From Paenibacillus spongiae (GTDB lineage Bacteria > Bacillota > Bacilli > Paenibacillales > Paenibacillaceae), in contig NZ_CP091430.1 in the NCBI RefSeq assembly GCF_024734895.1, forward strand, positions 5,164,501-5,228,500: a stretch of DNA of 64,000 bases, read 5' to 3'. The translations under genes were made by a program, and so were the position numbers. Under the pieces are notes generated by a model, which saw only the letters and a list, made by a program, of their open reading frames with translations, did no database searches and was not told where the DNA came from. Shown piece after piece: positions 59,126 to 64,000 of this stretch (its first letter is position 1; the number at the start of each line of letters is the position of its first letter).

Positions 59126-60148
59126 ATGGCCGATTACATGCCACTGGAGAAGCAGAACCGGACAGGGTCTCTGCTCTTCCTGTTTTCTGCATCGTGCATC
59201 GCACTTATAGCCGGCATCTTGTTCAGTCTAAAGTGGGGGCAGGCTCAAGTATCCTGGTCAACCTTGTTCGACGCATTAGCTTATCGCGCCCATGACAAGG
59301 TCCACTTATATATCCAGACGCTGCGGCTGCCGCGTACGCTGGCGACCTGTATCGTCGGCATTCAGCTTGCGCTTGCCGGACTTCTGACACAGCTTACGAC
59401 CAAAAATCCGCTCGCCTCGCCGCATATATTCGGCATCAATGCCGGGGCTTCACTGGCGGTTGTGTTCGGCCTGGTGGCGTTCGCCAATTTGTCGCTGTAC
59501 GGCTCCATGCTGCTCGCCTTTGTCGGTGCCGCTGCCGGTGCGCTGCTCGTCTGGTCTCTAGGAGGAACGGGAAATAAGCAGTATGTCCGCCTGGCGCTGG
59601 GCGGCATTGCGGTTCATTTCTTGCTGTCTTCGTTAACCGAAGGCATCATCATACTTAATCAATACTCGACCGAAAGCATGATGTTCTGGTTAGTCGGCTC
59701 CGTTAGTCAAGCAGGCTGGCCGGAGGTCCAGGCGATCTTGCCCTTCTTCATCGGCGGGCTGCTGCTCCTTGGCTTCATGATGCCTTCCTTCCGGCTGCTG
59801 CTATTGGACGATGAAGTCGCATCGGGACTGGGCCAGCGGGTGTCCATCGTGAGAGCGGCCGGAATAGTGTTGGTCATCGTATTGGCTGGATCGGCCGTCT
59901 CGATCTGCGGCCCTATCGGCTTCATCTGCTTGATCGTGCCGCATATTGCCCGCGCTCTGGTCGGCGGCAAGCTGACAGTGCTTGTGCCGATGACAGGCTT
60001 ATTAGGAGGCGTCCTGCTGGTCTATTCCGATTTAATTAGCCGGGCCATCGCCTTTCCTTTCGAATCTCCCGTCGGCATTGTCACCTCGGTCATCGGCGGA
60101 CCGTTCTTCATCTATTTGGCCCGCAGAAAGGGACGGTCTAACCGATGA
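59126..60148 (+). CDS. FecCD-type siderophore permease, subunit 1
   Basis: A 340-residue permease of the BtuC/FecCD family with about nine to ten membrane helices. Motifs: LRLPRTLATCIVGIQLALAGLLTQLTTKNPLASPHIFGINAGASLAVVFG, GSVSQAGWPEVQAI and AVSICGPIGFICLIVPHIARALVG, the last being the ATPase-contact loop. It starts two bases after the binding-protein stop and is coupled to subunit 2 by ATGA at 60145. Forms the heterodimeric channel for ferric siderophore uptake. Confidence 0.94.
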   Translation: MADYMPLEKQNRTGSLLFLFSASCIALIAGILFSLKWGQAQVSWSTLFDALAYRAHDKVHLYIQTLRLPRTLATCIVGIQLALAGLLTQLTTKNPLASPHIFGINAGASLAVVFGLVAFANLSLYGSMLLAFVGAAAGALLVWSLGGTGNKQYVRLALGGIAVHFLLSSLTEGIIILNQYSTESMMFWLVGSVSQAGWPEVQAILPFFIGGLLLLGFMMPSFRLLLLDDEVASGLGQRVSIVRAAGIVLVIVLAGSAVSICGPIGFICLIVPHIARALVGGKLTVLVPMTGLLGGVLLVYSDLISRAIAFPFESPVGIVTSVIGGPFFIYLARRKGRSNR

Positions 60149-61128
60149 GAAAAGGAATTACTCTTATCTCAGCATTCGTTATCATGCTCGTATTAGCGAC
60201 GGCATCCTTAAGCGTAGGATCCGTCTCCATTCCCTTACGCGATATCGGAACCAGCCTATGGGATTCGAGCAGCTCGACTTATTTTATCGTTCACGAAGTT
60301 CGGCTGCCGCGTATTTTCGCAGGGATTCTGGCCGGATTCGGACTGGCGGTCGCAGGCGTTATTCTACAAACCATTGTTCGCAACCCGCTCGCCAGTCCCG
60401 ACGTCATCGGCATTACCAAGGGAGCTGGATTGGTTGCTTCCGCCGTCATCTTCCTGTTCCCCATGGCGCCTGCTTACACAATTCCTATAGCCGCTTTCGC
60501 CGGAGCTGTCGGGGCATTCCTGATTCTGCTGCTGCTCAGCCGGAGACTGACCTTGTCTCCCGCTTCACTTGCACTCGTAGGCGTTGCGATTGGCGCCGTC
60601 CTCCAGGCAGGCACGCAATATTTGATCGTTACGCATCCAACGAACATTAATGCGGCGCTATTATGGCTATCGGGCAGCTTGTGGGGGCGGGGATGGAGAG
60701 AGGTCTACTCCCTCCTGCCCTGGATCGTCCTGCTGCTGCCGGTCGTCTGGGTCCGCTCTAACACACTGAATGTATTCCAGCTTGGGAATGAAACGAGTGC
60801 CTCACTTGGCTTGCATATCGTCCGCCAGCGTTTCTGGCTGCTGTCAACGGCCGTCGCCTTAGCTGGAATCTCCGTATCGGCAGTGGGTGCAATCGGCTTC
60901 GTTGGACTAATAGCTCCTCATATGGCTCGAAGAATAGTTGGAGCGAAACATCAATGGCTGATTCCCCTCGCGGCGCTGATCGGGGCCGATTTGATGCTGC
61001 TCGGCGATTTCCTTGGACGCATTATTATAATCCCGCGGGAGGTGCCCGTCGGCGTCATGACCGCTATCATCGGCGCTCCTTATTTCGTCTATCTGCTGCG
61101 CCGGGAACGCGCAAGACGACTCCAGTAA
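60145..61128 (+). CDS. FecCD-type siderophore permease, subunit 2
   Basis: A 327-residue paralogue of the preceding permease: VRLPRIFAGILAGFGLAVAGVILQTIVRNPLASPDVIGITKGAGL, WLSGSLWGRGWREVYSLLPW and GAIGFVGLIAPHMARRIVGAKHQWL. It has the same helix count and the ATPase-contact loop, and completes the channel. No ATP-binding protein follows, so energy is probably supplied by a shared ATPase encoded elsewhere, as in several Bacillus siderophore systems (YusV type). Ends at a strong terminator. Confidence 0.94.
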   Translation: MRKGITLISAFVIMLVLATASLSVGSVSIPLRDIGTSLWDSSSSTYFIVHEVRLPRIFAGILAGFGLAVAGVILQTIVRNPLASPDVIGITKGAGLVASAVIFLFPMAPAYTIPIAAFAGAVGAFLILLLLSRRLTLSPASLALVGVAIGAVLQAGTQYLIVTHPTNINAALLWLSGSLWGRGWREVYSLLPWIVLLLPVVWVRSNTLNVFQLGNETSASLGLHIVRQRFWLLSTAVALAGISVSAVGAIGFVGLIAPHMARRIVGAKHQWLIPLAALIGADLMLLGDFLGRIIIIPREVPVGVMTAIIGAPYFVYLLRRERARRLQ

Positions 61129-61183
61129 GACATTCTGCAGATCTATACGGACCTATTTATGAGGAATCCTATCGAGAGTAAAA

Positions 61184-61214
61184 TGAAAAACCCTTGATAT
61201 TCAAGGGTTTTTCA
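61184..61214. terminator. Bidirectional terminator
   Basis: TGAAAAACCCTTGA (61184-61197) and TCAAGGGTTTTTCA (61201-61214) form a perfect 14-bp stem over a TAT loop, T-rich on both strands. It ends the siderophore operon and also sits directly after the remnant gene on the minus strand. Confidence 0.92.
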
Positions 61215-61215
61215 T

Positions 61216-61447
61216 CTATGCAGCCTCGAGCGTTAGACTTACCCGCAGATGATTGGCTTGCACGCCGCTGTACTCAGGCTTGAACTCGATGGTGTAAATC
61301 GAGTTTTGCCCATCTGCCTTTCATCCAGCCGACCGGTCTTGATTCGGACTTAATGCCTTCGAGTATCGTTTACGCATCACCTTGTGGAGCTTCAACCCTG
61401 GCGAGAAGGTTACATCGACGACGTCTCTTTGATAAAGCTGGAATAGA
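61216..61447 (-). pseudogene. C-terminal gene remnant, frameshifted
   Basis: On the minus strand one frame gives DVVDVTFSPGLKLHKVMRKR followed by YSKALSPNQDRSAGW, and the next frame continues QNSIYTIEFKPEYSGVQANH and LRVSLTLEAA before a TAG at 61218. The real-looking ending next to a terminator, split by a frameshift near 61320, indicates the tail of a dead gene. I do not recognise the protein. Confidence 0.5.
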
Positions 61448-61455
61448 TCACAATT

Positions 61456-61500
61456 AAAAACCCGCCTTCGGTTGCGTTTATACACAACTTGGGGCGGGTT
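61456..61500 (-). terminator. Terminator of the GH43/32-like gene
   Basis: On the minus strand AACCCGCC (61500-61493) pairs with GGCGGGTTTTT (61466-61456), with an inner GTTG/CAAC stem (61471-61474/61485-61488), and ends in a T-run 18 bases after the stop. Confidence 0.75.
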
Positions 61501-61518
61501 CTTCCTATGGATAGACGG

Positions 61519-62463
61519 CTACAGCGACAAAGGCGCGTAACGGAAGCCGGTGCCGGTCCATTCGAGATCGAACACCGCGATTTGCCCTCCGTACGGCTCG
61601 CCTTGCTCGACGATTCTGCCCTCACCGCCGAGGATGCTGCGCCGCAGCTTCCCGCCAACGACGAAGTTCTCCCCGGCGCCCCAGCCGTCCTGCTCGCCTT
61701 CGTAGGCGATGCATGCCGAGAAGGGCCCGAGCGGATTGTCCGCGACCGCATAGCCTTTGTTGACGAACAAATAATAGTTTCCGCCATGCTCGGTAACGAA
61801 CGGCGATTCGGTAATGATGTCGCTGCCAAGCGGCTCGATGTACACGAACCGGTCGAACGACCAATGGAGCAAGTCGTCCGACAACAAGGCGCCAACCGCA
61901 TTGCGGAAGTCCTCCGTGTACATCGTCACGTACATGATCCAGCGGCCGCCCGCTTCGTCGCGCAGCACCATCGGATCGCGCAGCGCAGCGCCGGGATGCG
62001 AGGTCATGGCCGACGTCTCGACGAAGACCGGCTCGGAACGATGCTCCCAATGGACAAGATCGGTCGAGGTCGCCAGGCAGATGCGCTGCACGTGATAGCC
62101 ATGAGGCGAGGTATACGAATCCGGCGTAATGACATGATGCTCAACGCCGGTGTAGAACATCCAGTACTTGCCGTCCGCTTCGATGCAGTGAGGCGCCCAT
62201 ACCTTATCCTCGCGCCAGGGAGCCTCGATGTCCAGCTCCGGAAAGGCTGGCATCTCTCCGCGCGCAGACAGCACGTGCCCCACGAACGTCCAGTCGCGTA
62301 GATTGTCCGATACGCTGTGGCTCAGCCTGCTCTCGCTGTCCGAATAATACCATGAAGTTCCCTCCGTGCCGCTGATGCTGAACAGATGATAGCGGCCATC
62401 CCGCTCAATGATGGTATGGTCTTTGCAATATTCGCCCGCAGGGGCATACCAGCTTGCCTTCAT
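61519..62463 (-). CDS. GH43/GH32-like five-bladed propeller glycosidase
   Basis: A 314-residue protein of the five-bladed beta-propeller glycosidase superfamily. KASWYAPAGEYCKDHTIIERDGRYHLF holds the probable base Asp; GAALRDPMVLRDEAGGRWIMYVT has the RDP stabiliser motif; SDIITESPFVTEHGGNYYLFVNKGY has the E-S-P general-acid motif. DKVWAPHCIEADGKYWMFYTG is blade two. It could act on fructose- or arabinose-containing sugars. No signal peptide, so it is intracellular. The ATG at 62463 is favoured over a GTG at 62472 that abuts the GAGAGGAC site. Stands near an AraC gene and an oxidoreductase, a sugar-use locus. Confidence 0.85.
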   Translation of the reverse strand: MKASWYAPAGEYCKDHTIIERDGRYHLFSISGTEGTSWYYSDSESRLSHSVSDNLRDWTFVGHVLSARGEMPAFPELDIEAPWREDKVWAPHCIEADGKYWMFYTGVEHHVITPDSYTSPHGYHVQRICLATSTDLVHWEHRSEPVFVETSAMTSHPGAALRDPMVLRDEAGGRWIMYVTMYTEDFRNAVGALLSDDLLHWSFDRFVYIEPLGSDIITESPFVTEHGGNYYLFVNKGYAVADNPLGPFSACIAYEGEQDGWGAGENFVVGGKLRRSILGGEGRIVEQGEPYGGQIAVFDLEWTGTGFRYAPLSL

Positions 62464-62770
62464 GGCGTTCACGTCCTCTCATAATATAGATGTACGGTGG
62501 CGCTTGACCGCCATCCATGATCCGGAACAGGACAGCCGCAGCCTCCGCGGGGCTGGCGATGCCCTGTGGCTTAATTTCCGCCGCGGCCATTACCTCTCTC
62601 ATGATATGATTAGGCCACTATCTATAACTGCAGTTTACAAGAATGGGAACAGTTGGAATAGAGACTGCCGGTCTATATTCACATGAAGAGGGAGTTATTT
62701 TTTTCCTGTGCATTCTCTCATGCTGCCGAAGCGAAGGATAGTTAGATCGTTAGATCGTCATAGCTTCAAT
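62464..62770. other. Intergenic stretch, little structure
   Basis: This holds the promoter region of the GH43/32-like gene at its left. A doubled GTTAGATC occurs near 62740. A short open frame read leftward from about 62602 lacks a ribosome site and is not called. No other feature seen. Confidence 0.4.
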
Positions 62771-62800
62771 AAAAAATGGAGCTGCCTCCAGGCAAACTCC
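62771..62800 (-). terminator. Terminator of the AraC gene
   Basis: On the minus strand GGAG-TT-TGCCT-GG-AGGCA-G-CTCC forms a stem with small bulges followed by ATTTTTTATT. It lies 72 bases after the stop at 62872. Confidence 0.7.
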
Positions 62801-62871
62801 CCGTAGCTTCTACCTTTTCGTTCACTGTCATGCCATGCAGAGCTTTACACCATAACCCGGTTCCCTACTCC

Positions 62872-63762
62872 TCATCTTTCACCGTCGGCGAGCATTTTTA
62901 ATAGAAACTGCTTCGGCGTGCAGCCGGTATAGCGTTTGAACAGTTCATAGAAATGCGCCATGTTCTCGATGCCGACCGATTCGGCGATGTCCGTAATAGT
63001 CAGGTCGGTCGTCAGCAGCAGCTGCTCGGCACGAAAAATCCTTTTCCGGTTTATGTATTCCGTGAACGTAAGCCCTGTCGTTTTCTTAAAAAACTTGGAA
63101 AAGTAAAAATAGCTCATTTTCGCCTGCCTGCTGACTTCTTCCAATGGAATTCTTTCGTGCAGATGGCGTTCCACATACTCCATAATCGGCCGCAATATTA
63201 TCGCGCTCTCCGGATCGTTTGCCTGGAGAATCTCCTTCTTATCCCCCCGGAGCATCGACAGCAAAATATGGCGGATATAAATGCTCGCTGCGATTTCATA
63301 GCCTTTCTTGCGCCCCATGATCTCCTCATGCACGCGGACGATGAAGCCGGCCACCTCTTCCCGCATGGCATCGTTCTCCCGAAACAAGTCGTTCAGCGCC
63401 TCAAGCGGGCTCTTTACCTCGGAGAAATGGGGGTAGTACATCAGCATCGGCGGATCGAAATAAGGCTGCAAATCGACATGCAGCACGATGTAGACCAGAT
63501 CATCCTCGCTCAGCTTATTGCCCCAATGCGGCTGGGAGGCCCCGATCACCATCACGTCGCCGGGATTCAGGACATAGCTGCGATTGAGCGTATGCATGCC
63601 GTGAATGCCGGACTTGATGAAGAGGAATTCCACCTCCTTATGGTAATGCCATGCCCAATCCGCCGGAGGTTTGGCTGATGGCGCCGCCTTCGATGTAAAC
63701 TCCCACACTTTGATATGCAGAAGCGGATTCTGGTAATGAATGGGCTCTTCGTAAATGTTCAT
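62872..63762 (-). CDS. AraC family regulator with cupin sensor
   Basis: A 296-residue regulator. N-terminal cupin-like sensor: ADWAWHYHKEVEFLFIKSGIHGMHTLNRSYVLNPGDVMVIGASQPHWG. C-terminal AraC domain: IPLEEVSRQAKMSYFYFSKFFKKTTGLTFTEYINRKRIFRAEQLLL and ITDIAESVGIENMAHFYELFKRYTGCTPKQFLL. This is the RhaS/MsmR-like architecture usual for sugar operons. The ATG at 63762 follows GGGAGC; the frame upstream to 63834 has no site. Divergent from the oxidoreductase gene at 63908, its likely target. Confidence 0.9.
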   Translation of the reverse strand: MNIYEEPIHYQNPLLHIKVWEFTSKAAPSAKPPADWAWHYHKEVEFLFIKSGIHGMHTLNRSYVLNPGDVMVIGASQPHWGNKLSEDDLVYIVLHVDLQPYFDPPMLMYYPHFSEVKSPLEALNDLFRENDAMREEVAGFIVRVHEEIMGRKKGYEIAASIYIRHILLSMLRGDKKEILQANDPESAIILRPIMEYVERHLHERIPLEEVSRQAKMSYFYFSKFFKKTTGLTFTEYINRKRIFRAEQLLLTTDLTITDIAESVGIENMAHFYELFKRYTGCTPKQFLLKMLADGER

Positions 63763-63907
63763 GCGCTGCTCCCGTAAAAATGATATTACCGATCGCGGAA
63801 CAAATTTGGATAGTAAATCGGCAAATCCCGTCATACTACCGCTCGCTGCCGGACGATATTGTATTGGTTAGGACCATTATACAATAATCGGAAAAGAGGG
63901 AATACAG

Positions 63908-64000
63908 ATGAAAGTAGCCATTGTCGGCTGCGGAGGACTCGGCAACGTGCATGCAAGCTGCTATGCCGAGATGCCCGGCGTTACGGTAGTCGGGGTATGC
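63908..64000 (+). CDS. Gfo/Idh/MocA family oxidoreductase, N-terminal part
   Basis: The first 31 residues are present, running off the right edge. KVAIVGCGGLGNVHASCYAE is the Rossmann NAD(P)-binding GxGxxG-type motif with the following His, typical of Gfo/Idh/MocA sugar or inositol dehydrogenases. The ATG follows a purine-rich stretch (AAAAGAGGGAATACAG). Divergent from the AraC gene, giving a regulator-enzyme pair. Confidence 0.85.
   Translation, partial: MKVAIVGCGGLGNVHASCYAEMPGVTVVGVC

Noticed and set aside
62405..62602. Small minus-strand frame upstream of the GH43/32-like gene
   Set aside because: No ribosome site, overlaps the glycosidase start, low-complexity composition.
1..64000. 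tRNA, rRNA or known riboswitch
   Set aside because: I saw no cloverleaf with TTCRA arm, no rRNA-like stretch, and no leader matching a common riboswitch core by eye; a covariance-model scan would be needed to be sure.

Overview
The window reads as a chromosomal segment from a spore-forming, Gram-positive Firmicute, most likely Paenibacillus or a close relative. The basis is a gerA-type germination operon, a CgeD-like spore-surface glycosyltransferase, a YmaF-family protein, tandem Gmad2 domains, strong AGGAGG ribosome sites with frequent GTG/TTG starts, and many AraC, TetR and MocR regulators beside carbohydrate-active enzymes. I saw no rRNA, tRNA, CRISPR array or phage module. Coordinates were read by eye, and family calls rest on motif recognition, not searches.

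Layout. 1-2.6 kb: end of a gerA-type germinant receptor operon. 2.8-7.6 kb: a ribbon-helix-helix protein and four glycosyltransferases in an A/T-rich, lysine-rich block, probably for spore-surface glycan. 7.8-9.1 kb: a secreted protein and a DUF6526 protein. 9.3-13.5 kb: an ECF sigma factor, a membrane protein and an ABC exporter with two permeases. 13.5-16.4 kb: nitroreductase, then a MATE pump with its TetR regulator. 16.7-23.2 kb: MurB-like protein, cupin, UbiD decarboxylase, YmaF, PhnB-like and DUF1801 proteins. 23.6-30 kb: DUF4965/glutaminase-like enzyme, diguanylate cyclase, VOC protein, bicupin of the oxalate decarboxylase type. 30-32.5 kb: ABC exporter with a divergent TetR gene. 32.6-34.6 kb: GH85 endo-beta-N-acetylglucosaminidase.

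34.7-38.7 kb is a decayed, repeat-rich island and the most unusual part of the window. It holds gene remnants, a 41-bp tandem duplication, a 44-bp tandem array, an intact IS3-family element and a relic end of a related element. It also holds two 183-bp cassettes that share an exact geometry: four copies of a 22-bp dyad in order ++--, with starts 0, 50, 111 and 161 bp apart. The cassettes flank a gene for a protein with a nuclease-fold-like core and a C-terminal winged helix. The IS sits inside one 22-bp repeat of the second cassette with a 4-bp TCAG duplication; removing it restores the repeat and the spacing exactly.

38.7-50.6 kb: DrrAB-type exporter with TetR regulator, VOC protein, two AraC regulators, quinone reductase, MocR regulator with a divergent DMT transporter, arylamine N-acetyltransferase, GDPD, NagB-like and YjbR-like proteins. 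50.9-58.1 kb: tandem Gmad2 protein, ECF sigma/anti-sigma pair, SDR, membrane protein, bactofilin-like protein with MarR regulator. 57.2-61.1 kb: AraC regulator and a siderophore ABC uptake operon with a Fur box. 61.2-64 kb: gene remnant, GH43/32-like enzyme, AraC regulator and the start of a Gfo/Idh/MocA oxidoreductase.

Several regulator-target pairs can be read directly from repeated operators: the TetR at 31.9 kb (two ATGAAATA-N12-TATTTCAT sites), the TetR at 40.6 kb (TATACTGTTTA at its own promoter and at the exporter promoter), MocR (20-bp palindrome), MarR (TATTTTA/TAAAATA dyads at both promoters) and Fur.
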